Assembly: GCF_032854445.1 (NCBI RefSeq)
Contig: NC_088304.1
Location: 10,239,704-10,303,703, forward strand
Direction: 5' to 3'
Origin: Liolophura sinensis
Lineage: Eukaryota; Mollusca; Polyplacophora; Chitonida; Chitonidae
DNA: 64,000 nt
Shown: one piece after another, positions 55,165 through 64,000 of the stretch
Layout of the letters: each line of letters begins with the position of its first letter
How positions within the stretch are numbered: the stretch's first letter is position 1
The notes under the pieces: model-generated
The model's input: only the letters and a program-made list of their open reading frames with translations
Told to the model about the DNA's origin: nothing
Database searches by the model: none
Translations under genes and position numbers: made by a program

Positions 55165-57140
55165 GCCCCGAGTCTCGGCCTTAGATTTCCACAGACGAAT
55201 GTTTGGAGCACACATTCAAAGTTGGAGCAACGAGACACACAGAGACGTAAAAGCGTGCATTACTGAAAATAATCTTAACGATTAAAAGTGAGGGGCCAGG
55301 TCAGATGTCCGTTCAAATGTCTATCCGAGCAAATTGGGTGTAGAAGAGTACCCAGTCGAAAATTAAGAAAAACTTTGAAAGCTATAGAAGTCAGTTCGCC
55401 GAGCTCACGAGTCGCAGTTTCAAGTATAACATTGGGGCTCACCCGTTTATGTAACAGCCACAGATGAACGCCAGTAGCGAAATTTTTTCACCGTGAAAAG
55501 GCTTCGTATAAAAGGGCCTTATTTGGACGACAGAAAATAAAGAATTTCAAGTATGATCTTTAATACTTTCTGACTTCACGTTCTCTTTGAAAACCAAGGA
55601 AAATCATCTAGTTCTAAGTTGAATAGTAGTCAAAATTGTGTATTTAGCCAGACGCAATTATAGATAAATACGAACCAATCTTGTTTGCACTTAAACTGTT
55701 TTGATTGAAAAATAATAATTTTTATCTAGTCGTGTTGTTCATTTCACTACAGTAAATGCGAAAAATCTGAAATTTTAGAATTAGGGGCTACAGTATATAC
55801 TTTGCATTTCTTGCCGAATTGACATATATATATATATACGAGCAGACAGCACAGTTTTTTGTTGTTGTTGTTATTTTTTAGTCAGATCTACAGAGGGTCA
55901 TGTAACATTTAAGATGTCCAACAGTCTTTTTAGCAAACGCCAGTCTCAAATCATAAACAGACAGCGCTACTAACAAGTTTTGGTTATTTATAATAAAGAC
56001 ACGTTGCGCTGCATGTAGCTGGCTAGATCCACTTTGCGGCTATAACTAACTGTTAATCCCCCAAGGAAGAGGCAGAACAGATGTGACGCTTTGATACCAT
56101 GTCAGAGAGTAATTCAATATTACACCATAAAAACACTCCCAACAGTGCATTATCACTGATATGGCCTCAAGGCCCTGTCAGTCTTCCTTAAAATTTACAG
56201 CCTTGCTCTTACTGAGCCTGTGAATATTATTTGCTTAACAATACAAAATCGCCCGGAGACTTACTCTAAGGAAAGAAAAGCTAATGATCGTAATGGTTTG
56301 TAACCAATGGTAACGTGGTCTTTACTACATGCACTGCGTCCGTTTGAAGACGCCATGAGCCTTTCGTCCGGGGATATATTGACAAGCTGACGGCGATTTA
56401 GTCTAAGGAGGTAATCAGCTGGAGCTTGGTGCAGGTGCACGGAGGTGTTTAGCCCTCAGAACTTGCCGTCTTCAGCCCTCAGATTTTGCCAGAACTTGCG
56501 GAAACCGTAGCATTGTCGCACATGGCTCTTACCTAAACACTCGTATAGAGGCCTGGATAGGTGGCCGGCTATTTATTCCACGCGCAAAATGTCACTGACC
56601 TTTACTGTTCGAAGCAGTGAATTCATATACACTCGTTCCCTATAAGTCACCCGAAATGTAAACATGTCAAAGCCAGCATCTGTAAACCATCTTGTAACAA
56701 TATAATCAAGCCGTTTAAACTTTTGAATCGAACAAGAAGAGCCAAGTTCCGGCAAGGTGTCCGCTGGCTGTTTTCTTTCATTTTGAGTTTTCGTTAGGAA
56801 GTTATTTTGTTTCTTACTTTAAAGCCGTTGGATTCGCTGTCAACAGTTTATCTTTGAAATAACCATCAACTGCCTTGTCTGTGTATCGACTAGATTAAAT
56901 TTTGACGGCTTTTAAACTCGCAAACTTGTGGCTTGAATACATACCAGACATTAGGATGTACTCAACGTGTTAAAATATTTGAAATGTCCCTGCTGGGCGA
57001 GATACGACCACGAGACGGGCTATATGTACCAAGAATAACAGCACGGGTCGATATACTAAAGAAATCGGGGTAAATTTTCGACCATTGTCAAGATACCGAA
57101 TAAACTTTCTGGGAATGGTGAAATATGACATTCTCAGTAT
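55165..57140. other. Intergenic DNA, no gene seen
   Basis: Includes a short (TA)n near 55825-55840 and a GTTGTTGTTGTT tract near 55859. Nothing with coding support. Confidence 0.5.
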
Positions 57141-57144
57141 TGCA

Positions 57145-57835
57145 AATTGATTTATTTATTTGCTTAGTGTTTAACGCCAACCCCAAGAGTTGTTTACGAC
57201 GAACCCTCCCATGTCTGACGTACAAATGCGCACGCCATATTGCTACAAAGTCATCAATTCATGTTGTGTAAAATTGTTCAAATGCGGTTTTGAAAAGGGC
57301 TGATCTGACGTATTTTATGACGAGAAATCGAAAGGTTTCGGAGACCACATTGCTCTCCGACTAATATTTTTAGCTGTAGCGAAGATTAAACATGAAATGC
57401 CTTCATAATTCCTGCACCTGGCAACGAGCCATACAAGCGTTGTCGAGGGCTTATTGTCACAACAAGTCACGCACAGTAAGGCGGGAGGGGTGGGGGGGGG
57501 GGGGGGGGGGTCACATCTTCTTTGTGCACACGTTCTCTGGAAACACAAGGCAGTGACCAATGCCAAACCCGGAAAAAATTTTTTATTTAAATAATAAATT
57601 GGTGCATGACGCAATAGAAAATCCTCCCTATGAGGGGAAGAAACCGGGCAGTAACAGGACCATCCGCAGTCCATCAATGTGCATTGTTTGCGTATCTTAA
57701 TTCGTTGCAAAAAAATTGTCAGTAATTTGTCAAAGGTAAGTGGTTTACGTCCAGTTTTTTTCATCCATCAGATAAGTGAAAAAATCTAGAGTATAGCTTC
57801 AAACAACAATCAAATAAATGAATACATAAATCAAG
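57145..57835. mobile_element. Old SINE-like fragments and G19 run
   Basis: 57145-57195 (TTTATTTATTTGCTTAGTGT + TTAACGCCAACCCCAAGAG), 57640-57672 (GAAACCGGGCAGTAACAGGA + CCATCCGCAG) and 57740-57830 (AGATAAGTGAAAAAATCTAG .. AACAACAATCAAATAAATGA) resemble parts of family 1. A run of 19 G lies at 57492-57510. The ORF across it on the - strand is an artefact. Confidence 0.5.
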
Positions 57836-57938
57836 GCTATTGATTTTCCGCCTATACCACCTTTACATGATTGTACAGTATAACATAATCTTCTAATTTT
57901 TTCGCCCAAAGCTCTATTCTAACCACCACAAACACGCC

Positions 57939-57940
<2 letters not shown>

Positions 57941-58007
<67 letters not shown>
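57941..58007. repeat. (AT)n microsatellite, ~67 bp
   Basis: Uninterrupted AT dinucleotides. Confidence 0.98.
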
Positions 58008-58009
<2 letters not shown>

Positions 58010-58224
58010 CGTTGGTCATTGAACTGATCAATAAGAAAAAGCAAAGGCGCAATTAACGAGATTTAATTTATACTATAATAATAATTTACACTAGTATTAT
58101 GTACACTGAGCAGTTTCACTTTGCACCTCACAAAACAGCAATGTTACATTAGATAAAATGTTTGAATGATTGCGATGTGTGTGTTAGGCCTGGTATTTTA
58201 TAGCGTATATCGCGTATATCCATG

Positions 58225-58675
58225 TAAGTACGGGTAGACCAATTTCGTGATAGCGATGCATGTAAGCATTGTTGTGTATTGAAGAGAATGCTTACACGAA
58301 CAGCGATGTATGTAAGACCTGTTGTATATTTAATAGAATGCATTGATGAACAGCGATGTTTGTAAGCCCTGTTGTATATTGAACAGAATGCTTATAGATG
58401 AGCAGCAATGTTTGTAAGCCCTGTTGTATATTGAATAGAATGCTTAGATGAACAGCCATGGATGTAAACCCTTTTGCATATTGAACAGAATGCTTACATG
58501 AACAGCGATGTGTGTAAGACCTGTTGTATATTGAAAAGAATGCTTAGATGAACAGCCATGGATGTAAACCCTTTTGCATATTGAACAGAATGCTTACATG
58601 AACAGCGATGTGTGTAAGCCCTGGTGTATGCTGAATACGAATGCTTTGGGCATAGCGATGTTATGTAAGCCCTGA
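58225..58675. repeat. Tandem satellite, ~57-bp unit, ~7-8 copies
   Basis: Unit GAATGCTTACATGAACAGCG + ATGTGTGTAAGCCCTGTTGT + ATATTGAACA with small indels. The two stretches around 58440-58615 (GCTTAGATGAACAGCCATGG + ATGTAAACCC) are nearly identical, showing a higher-order duplication. It abuts the inverted-repeat element at 58679. Confidence 0.92.
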
Positions 58676-58678
58676 CCT

Positions 58679-58888
58679 CGGGATCACGAAGCGATCTTAC
58701 ACTTAAGTGAAAATTTCAATCATTAAGTTGGGTATGTTCTTTTCTGTTATTTTAGCTGAAATTTGTTTTACAATAACTTAACTAGGATGAACGTCGACAA
58801 GCAATATTTTGACCTTGTTACATAAGAAAAGACAATTACAAAGAGATTTGAAATTTTGACTTAAGGCTAAGATCGCTTCGTGATCCCG
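58679..58888. mobile_element. MITE with 38-bp terminal inverted repeats
   Basis: Left end CGGGATCACGAAGCGATCTT + ACACTTAAGTGAAAATTT (58679-58716); right end the reverse complement with three mismatches (58851-58888). Total 210 bp, centre AT-rich, no ORF. No certain target duplication. Looks like a non-autonomous DNA transposon; superfamily not assigned. Confidence 0.88.
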
Positions 58889-59334
58889 GCGTCAGAGGAA
58901 TTAATCCAAATGCTTGAGTGAATTTTTCTGTGTGGGAGCAAAGGTATTTTATACAGAATATTTTGAGTGTAGCCAATGTCAGTGTATGTACTTCTGTGAG
59001 TCGGACAAAATATATGGATGCATGCCCAGTGTGTATCTGTTAAGCATAATGAATCAGCAGTCTGGAGAACCTGTACTTTGCCTAACAATTCGCGCAAACA
59101 AGTACGTTTTTGGATAGAAATAAAGGTCATAAAATATTACTGTTCGTGCTAAAACTTTTCATTCAAAACATTTTCACATCAGGATACCATCCTATCTTCC
59201 AAAACGAACCTAAACAAATTTTCTATGATCGGCAAAATGAGTAACTGGGTCATGGATAAAATTTTAGGTCAAATGCAGTATATATACATTAACAACCCAC
59301 AAGTATAAGTAATTTGTGTTCAATTCTGTGCATA

Positions 59335-59605
59335 TAGAAGACTTTGAAAATGGTACTAGCTGCTGCTTCGCTTGGCGGTCAGCACTGAGAGGTTACAGCG
59401 GGGAAACATGACTGTTTGATCTGGTGTCAGTATAATGTCACTGGGTGGGGTGTCATGTCTGGTGTCTTCTGCATGATACTTTAGCAGCGGCAGTACTTTG
59501 GCGGCATGGACGGCTCGTCCAGTCACAATTAAGATACAATATATGTACATACGCCTAATGACTCCGCGTCGTCATATGACTGAAAAATTAAGTACGACAG
59601 TAAAG
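59335..59605 (+). mobile_element. SINE family 3 with family 2-type tail
   Basis: AAAATGGTACTAGCTGCTGC, GGCGGTCAGCACTGAGAGGT, GTGTCAGTATAATGTCACTG and CATGTCTGGTGTCTTCTGCA, then CGTCGTCATATGACTGAAAA + ATTAAGTACGACAGTAAAGC + CCAAGC and directly (CATA)n. The tail is the one used by family 2 (AAGTATGACGTTATAACCCAAGCACTCAC). Confidence 0.8.
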
Positions 59606-59610
59606 CCCAA

Positions 59611-59882
59611 GCATACATACATACATACATACATACATACATACATACGCACATACATATGTACATACATACATACATACATACATACATACGCACATAC
59701 ATACGCACATACATACGTACATACATACATACGTACATTCGTACGTACGTACATAGATACTTACGTACATACATACATACATACATACATACATACATAC
59801 ATACATACATACGTACGTACATACATACATACATGCATACATACGTACATACATACATACATACATACATACATACATACAA
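59611..59882. repeat. (CATA)n microsatellite, ~270 bp
   Basis: CATA repeats with CATACG interruptions, on the + strand. It begins where a SINE tail ends and lies within 40 bp of the receptor stop codon, so a receptor mRNA would contain it as (TATG)n in its 3'UTR. ORFs on both strands are artefacts. Confidence 0.97.
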
Positions 59883-59918
59883 GCATATGGAAATATTTGT
59901 AACCATAAATTCCCATTG

Positions 59919-61367
59919 TCAATACTTTCTTCTTCTACACTTATGGTAAATATTTTCCGTGACTCTGGTTAAACATTTCTTGACGCGCTTACTAAACAAT
60001 AAATACCACGTAGGGTAGGCTGGTCCATTCAAGTAAAACAAATACCTACAGATGGCAAGAGCAGTTAACCTTTGACCCGGATCTAAAGAGGACAAAATCC
60101 CGGGGCACGTGCAGATGAAAAGCGGGATTGAACACAGGACGAAAGCACACAACATGGCTAAGCTGTTTTTCGTAGCGCTGCTCAAACTTATCCTGTCCAT
60201 CTTCAAAAACTGGTTTCTGAGAGCGGAGTTGTTTTTATGTTTCTGGATGCGTTGGAGTTCGGCGCACACGGATATGTCAGTGAAATCCGGAGAGTTTTTA
60301 GACTTCGTTGACGCAACGCTAGCATTGCTGATTGTTGCTCTCAACGGCTTCTTCACGTGACGTCCCCGAATGTTCGCGGCTACGATGGGGTTTTCTAAGG
60401 CAAGCACGTCATCAAAATCCAACGTGTGCTCCGCCTTTTGAAAATGGACGATAAAGTTTTCTGAGACGGTGTAAGGCTTCACCCAGTTGTTCTCCATCGG
60501 CTTGTACACTCTCCGCATCGGCAAGGTCAAATCTGTTGAGTCCGAAGTGAAGCTAGGCTGGTGCCACGGAGATACCCGATTTTTACCGAGCGAACCCGTG
60601 ACGCCAAGCACCATGAATATTCGATAATAGCAGCCGACGATTAGAAAAAGATCGGCCAGGAACGCCACTAGGATGACGCAGGCCACGGCAACCAGCTTCA
60701 ACTCGGACGTTTCTCGGTCTGTTGGCCTGTTGAGGAACTCGTAACGAAATGGTGACAGAGTTTTCATTGGAACGCAACTGATGTCAACCGAAGACAGAGT
60801 AAAAATCAGACTGAGAAACATGGAAACAAGCCAGGAGGCCGCGATGCACTTGTGAATAATTTCCCGCCGAATTTTCGTGCTAAGGGACGGAGTCTTAATT
60901 GTTCTCAATCTGTAGTAGCCAATGGCCGTGAATGTGTTCCAATACTGCAAGAAAGCGTTGGTCACAATGAACACCTGGAAGCCAGCCAAAAGCGCATGTG
61001 CGCTGTCGCTCAAGTGTCTAATGTTCACGGCGATGACCGAAAACGTCATGCAGCAGCTGAGTAGAATGTTGTTCACGCAGATGTTGATGAGGTGGTTGTT
61101 CGGTGGCGTTTTCAAGTTGGGCGAGACAACGATGACAGTGATAAGGGTGACATTGGTCAGCCACGTGAACAAGATGTTCACACACAGGTACACGTTTCCT
61201 GCAATCAATATGGCCACCGGAACCCGGGACACGTTGTCTCGGCCGTTTTCAAGGTCGACTAGATTAGCGTCTGTCATAGACGATGAGTAATTTTGCACCA
61301 GCGTCTGTTGTTTGTCCAGAGTAAAATTGCCCAGCTCATGGCTCGGAGATGTGAGTATGTCGTTCAT
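59919..61367 (-). CDS. Rhodopsin-class orphan GPCR with altered signature motifs, single exon
   Basis: 482 residues from ATG at 61367; ten more codons are open upstream, but only to a TTG after an in-frame stop. N-glycosylation sites at N14, N26 and N45. Seven hydrophobic helices at about 52-82, 91-115, 126-152, 173-193, 225-250, 401-422 and 433-458. N72 matches N1.50. The usual D2.50 is N100, DRY is YYR (151-153), CWxP is CSIP (412-415), and NPxxY is YPTWY (451-455). C198 is present in loop 2, but I see no partner Cys at the start of helix 3. The third cytoplasmic loop is ~150 residues, Ser/Thr/Lys-rich, and the short tail ends CRRRKY. It belongs in the plasma membrane. The fold is secure; ligand and G protein are unknown, and the missing motifs may mean atypical coupling. 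Intronless genes are common in this class, so it need not be a retrocopy. Confidence 0.85.
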   Translation of the reverse strand: MNDILTSPSHELGNFTLDKQQTLVQNYSSSMTDANLVDLENGRDNVSRVPVAILIAGNVYLCVNILFTWLTNVTLITVIVVSPNLKTPPNNHLINICVNNILLSCCMTFSVIAVNIRHLSDSAHALLAGFQVFIVTNAFLQYWNTFTAIGYYRLRTIKTPSLSTKIRREIIHKCIAASWLVSMFLSLIFTLSSVDISCVPMKTLSPFRYEFLNRPTDRETSELKLVAVACVILVAFLADLFLIVGCYYRIFMVLGVTGSLGKNRVSPWHQPSFTSDSTDLTLPMRRVYKPMENNWVKPYTVSENFIVHFQKAEHTLDFDDVLALENPIVAANIRGRHVKKPLRATISNASVASTKSKNSPDFTDISVCAELQRIQKHKNNSALRNQFLKMDRISLSSATKNSLAMLCAFVLCSIPLFICTCPGILSSLDPGQRLTALAICRYLFYLNGPAYPTWYLLFSKRVKKCLTRVTENIYHKCRRRKY

Positions 61368-61399
61368 ATTGGAGATGGCTTTGTCCACTGACGGCAACT

Positions 61400-62290
61400 C
61401 TTCCAGTCACCGTGCATATTTCTTCTATGAAAAATTAGGATCTCGGAATTTCCTTTGTGTTCTTCGGGAAAATTGCATTAGACGTTTCTATGACAACTCC
61501 CCGTCCCTTTGCGCCTAGTTCAGAATCACCAATTCCATTTGTAATCGGATGTGAACAGACAGCGTATATTTATATAATCCTATAACCTGATAAAATCTGA
61601 AGACCCGATGCGCTGGATACTGTGATAAAAATATTAATGCATATAAGGGCTTCATGTGACCTGGCTTCAAAAAATTGTTCGCGAGGCAAATGTTCATCTT
61701 CAAATGGCCCCAAGAATATATCAGATTTCATGCAAAAAAAACGCAGAATGACAGACTTATTATGTTGTACGTCAAAAACCTAGCAACTGGTGAACGTATT
61801 TGTGTCACAGAAGGCTTAGAGCTTTACAAAAATCGCAGCATGTAGCGAATCTAACATGTACGCCAGGTGCTCTCTTCTTCCTAAATCAGCTGCCTGCTAA
61901 GGTGCGATTGGCAGCTGCTCAAATCGGATATTGACATTTTGATTGCATAAAGACGAAGTGTTCACTGAAGCCACGAACTTGTTCCCGATAACTGACGACG
62001 GCATCCATAGGTTGTTGTTTTTTTTAACTCCCTGTTTTGGGTGCTCTGAGTAGTTATTGACCTTAGGCTTGCATAAAAGAAAAGAAAAAAAGTTTCAAGT
62101 CTTCCAGGATAAATCCTACGTGTTCAGAATTCTTGAATGGCCAGCTAATTTCACACGGAAAAAACATGCAGTTCTTGCAGTTATTTTTAAAAACAAAAAC
62201 GCAGCTGTTCATCAGCCTGTGCGCTTTGCTGTGTATTTCGTCAAGTATGACGTCATTTGCCCGTCACCATAATGTGGTACTCTTATAAGC
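61400..62290. other. Upstream region of the receptor, no gene seen
   Basis: Probable 5' flank of the - strand receptor. No TATA box in a convincing place. Short ORFs only. Confidence 0.45.
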
Positions 62291-62398
62291 ATTGCAGTAG
62301 TTAGATTTGCCCGTGCACCGTAGAGTCCTTCAATGGATGTGCCTGGAACACGATGGCATCTTGCATACGGGTGAAATTCACAAGTTCCTGGATGGCCC
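62285..62398 (-). CDS. Candidate exon, unrecognised, uncertain
   Basis: On the - strand the good acceptor TTTTTTGTTTTATTGCAG is followed at 62398 by an open frame GHPGTCEFHPYARCHRVPGT + SIEGLYGARANL. Two Cys and a possible donor TATG|GTGACG near 62270-62280. No family recognised and no partner exon found. Confidence 0.25.
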
Positions 62399-62459
62399 CT
62401 GCAATAAAACAAAAAATATAATATAAATATAGCTGTCATGTGTAGTAATAGATTTATCG

Positions 62460-62512
62460 TATTCAAGTCTTTACGCTGTAAATTTAAGAATATTTCACAC
62501 ACACAACCCTTT
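62460..62512 (-). mobile_element. SINE family 1, faint tail fragment
   Basis: TCAAGTCTTTACGCTGTAAA + TTTAAGAATATTTCACACAC resembles TTTACGCCGTACTCAAGAATATTTCACTTATAC. Confidence 0.45.
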
Positions 62513-62814
62513 GCCCCTGAACAGAATGACGTATTTGGTAATGGATTTGTGATATTTAGAGATTTTTGGCAAAAAATCTCGTACGTGCTCTATTTATAGT
62601 ATTAAAATGATTGTAAAATTTGAAAAAGTTATGCGACGAGTTTTAAAATTTTTTGAAGAGTAATACTTACACAGAAGGTGCTGATAATTTGTGAAGAGAA
62701 ATTATTTGGACTATTTTAAAACATTAACAAAATTCGAATGGATTTGAAGTGATCGATTGTTTGCCCAAAATGTTTGGTGTATCCTTTTTTAAGACTATTT
62801 TACTTTGATATGTA

Positions 62815-62943
62815 GGACAAGTGAGGTTTACTCAATGACTGACCGCTCGTCGTCTGTTGTACCTGACAAAAGTCTTGACGTAATTCTGCAGCCAAGCTCT
62901 CCCGTACTGGATTCGCGAAGAGGAAAGCGGTCCTGTCATATAG
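62815..62943 (+). CDS. Candidate exon, unrecognised, uncertain
   Basis: Acceptor TTTTACTTTGATATGTAG, donor CATATAG|GTATAC, 129 nt open between (TSEVYSMTDRSSSVVPDKSL, then ILQPSSPVLDSRRGKRSCHI), phase 2 in and 1 out. The composition looks like a disordered Ser/Pro cytoplasmic segment. A gene continuing right of the window is possible. Confidence 0.3.
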
Positions 62944-62999
62944 GTATACAAACGGATTGCAATCTACGCAACAGTATATTTGTTCATCTGTTTGATTGG

Positions 63000-63800
63000 T
63001 GGTTGACGACGGCGGTTTTCAAGTAGTAAACAGTAGCAATAAGATTCATAATGATACGCTCATGACGTTCTTAGGTAGGCCTACACATGACAGCTACTAC
63101 ATCAAGATTTTTCGCACGGTCAACCCATGGTAAAATTTTCATGGCTGCTTTCTGTGTTTTGGCAAAGTAGGCTTCAATGTCTATTGGCCATCGAACGTCT
63201 GGGTCTGAGCGACAGCAATGAACGATTAACATTGTCGTTAATGCATGGGAATTTAACATGGGCCCGAGGCCGCCTACGTACCGCCACTGGAAAGGGAGCC
63301 TGTTCAACGCTAATTCCATATACATCAAAATAATTTCACGCTAATTCCATATACATCAAAATAATTTCATAGAAGTGGGATTTGTTTTAATTCTATCGGT
63401 GTTTCCATTCCTTCATAAAACAGGATTCTCCTGATAGACCAAAAAAAAAGCATCCCCGAGGCTAGGCCCCTTTCTATTGTCTCCGCTTAATTGTTTATTA
63501 ACTGTGTTAGCAACGCAGCATTTCGAGTATTTGTTGACGTGTAAGGTCTAATAGATTGCAATTAGCACCACTGTATCATTGCCTCATGTAGTTAAGCATT
63601 TCCATTAACAGTTAGAATGAAACCGCATGAGGTAAATTGACAAGAGACCTTATTTCACCTGTGACTTGTGGCAATTTGCTAAATATCACTCTGTCATGGC
63701 TGCTCTAGTTTATTCTCTGTATGCTGCAAGTGTTATATTTAATGCCGTACGTTTCCATACTGATACGTATCTGATGTGCACTGCAATTTAAAAGTTGATC
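63000..63800. other. Intergenic DNA with repeat copy
   Basis: A 29-bp direct duplication ACGCTAATTCCATATACATC + AAAATAATTTC lies near 63307 and 63338. A reversed unnamed-repeat copy is at 63620-63700 (GAGGTAAATTGACAAGAGAC). No gene. Confidence 0.55.
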
Positions 63801-63980
63801 AAGGGTTAACGTTTATTTATTTATTTGATTGGTCTTTTACGCCGTACTCAAGAATATTTCACTTATACGACGGCGGCCAGCATTATGGTGGGTGGAAACC
63901 GGGCACAGCCCGGGGGAAACCCACGACCATCCGCAGGTTGCTGTCAGACCTTCCCATTTACGGCCGGAGAGAAGGGTTAA
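63801..63980 (-). mobile_element. SINE family 1, 5'-truncated, with TSD
   Basis: Body 63810-63971, reversed, truncated at the GGCCGGAGAG box, so the whole promoter region is missing. Direct repeats AAGGGTTAA at 63801-63809 and 63972-63980. Nearly consensus sequence, so recent. Confidence 0.95.
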
Positions 63981-64000
63981 TAAAGCCATATCTGTCAACG

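Noticed and set aside
57315-57764. 149-codon - strand ORF with a poly-Pro stretch
   Set aside because: The prolines come from the G19 run; the rest crosses SINE-like fragments and shows no domain.
59498-59949. Tyr/His/Ile- and Tyr/Val/Cys/Met-rich proteins
   Set aside because: Direct translations of the CATA microsatellite.
60109-61290. + strand ORFs of 70-122 codons opposite the receptor
   Set aside because: Shadows of the - strand receptor gene, without homology of their own.
61368-61397. Ten-codon N-terminal extension of the receptor
   Set aside because: It would have to start at TTG directly after an in-frame stop; the first ATG is at 61367.

Overview
The window is nuclear DNA of an animal. 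It has large introns with GT/AG borders, tRNA-derived SINEs, a Penelope-like retroelement and many minisatellites. The SINE families and the lophotrochozoan-looking protein divergence suggest a mollusc or a close relative; this is inference, because no marker gene fixes the species. There is no sign of prokaryotic or organellar DNA.

Two protein-coding genes can be supported. The main one, on the + strand, is a gamma-synergin orthologue (SYNRG, AP1 gamma-subunit binding protein), which I could assemble from 20 coding exons between 23602 and 49425. All exon phases are compatible and the lengths sum to 3990 nt (1329 residues plus stop). It has an N-terminal Met/Pro/Gln-rich region, a short coiled coil, an EH domain, acidic FGxF/DFxDF motifs that are known in this family to contact the AP-1/GGA ear, repeated Ser-Val/Leu-x-Ser acidic motifs and the conserved Cys/His C-terminus. 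The second gene, on the - strand at 59919-61367, is a single-exon seven-helix receptor of the rhodopsin class. Several of its signature residues are changed (D2.50, DRY, CWxP and NPxxY), and it has a very long third intracellular loop.

Layout: 1-460 is the end of a ~53-bp satellite. 460-7140 is gene-poor, with degenerate dispersed repeats and a 54-bp minisatellite. 7140-10740 is a ~185-bp repeat array split by a dead Penelope-like element, which itself carries a SINE with a perfect 15-bp target-site duplication. 10800-12310 holds two copies of a ~700-bp segment containing a long-inverted-repeat (foldback) element; a third copy of that element lies in SYNRG intron 14. 12600-23500 is repeat-rich intergenic DNA with a 39-bp minisatellite. 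23602-49425 is SYNRG, whose introns carry SINEs, minisatellites, a relic of a MADF/Myb-like ORF and three copies of a 220-bp repeat. 50-57 kb is intergenic with weak exon-like ORFs. 57.9-59.9 kb has AT and CATA microsatellites, a ~57-bp satellite and a MITE with 38-bp terminal inverted repeats. 59.9-61.4 kb is the receptor, and 61.4-64 kb has two weak exon candidates and a final SINE.

The two genes have no evident functional link: one is an endosome/trans-Golgi adaptor accessory protein, the other a membrane receptor. The richest structure is in the mobile DNA. At least two tRNA-derived SINE families are present with target-site duplications, including nested insertions that give a relative order of events.
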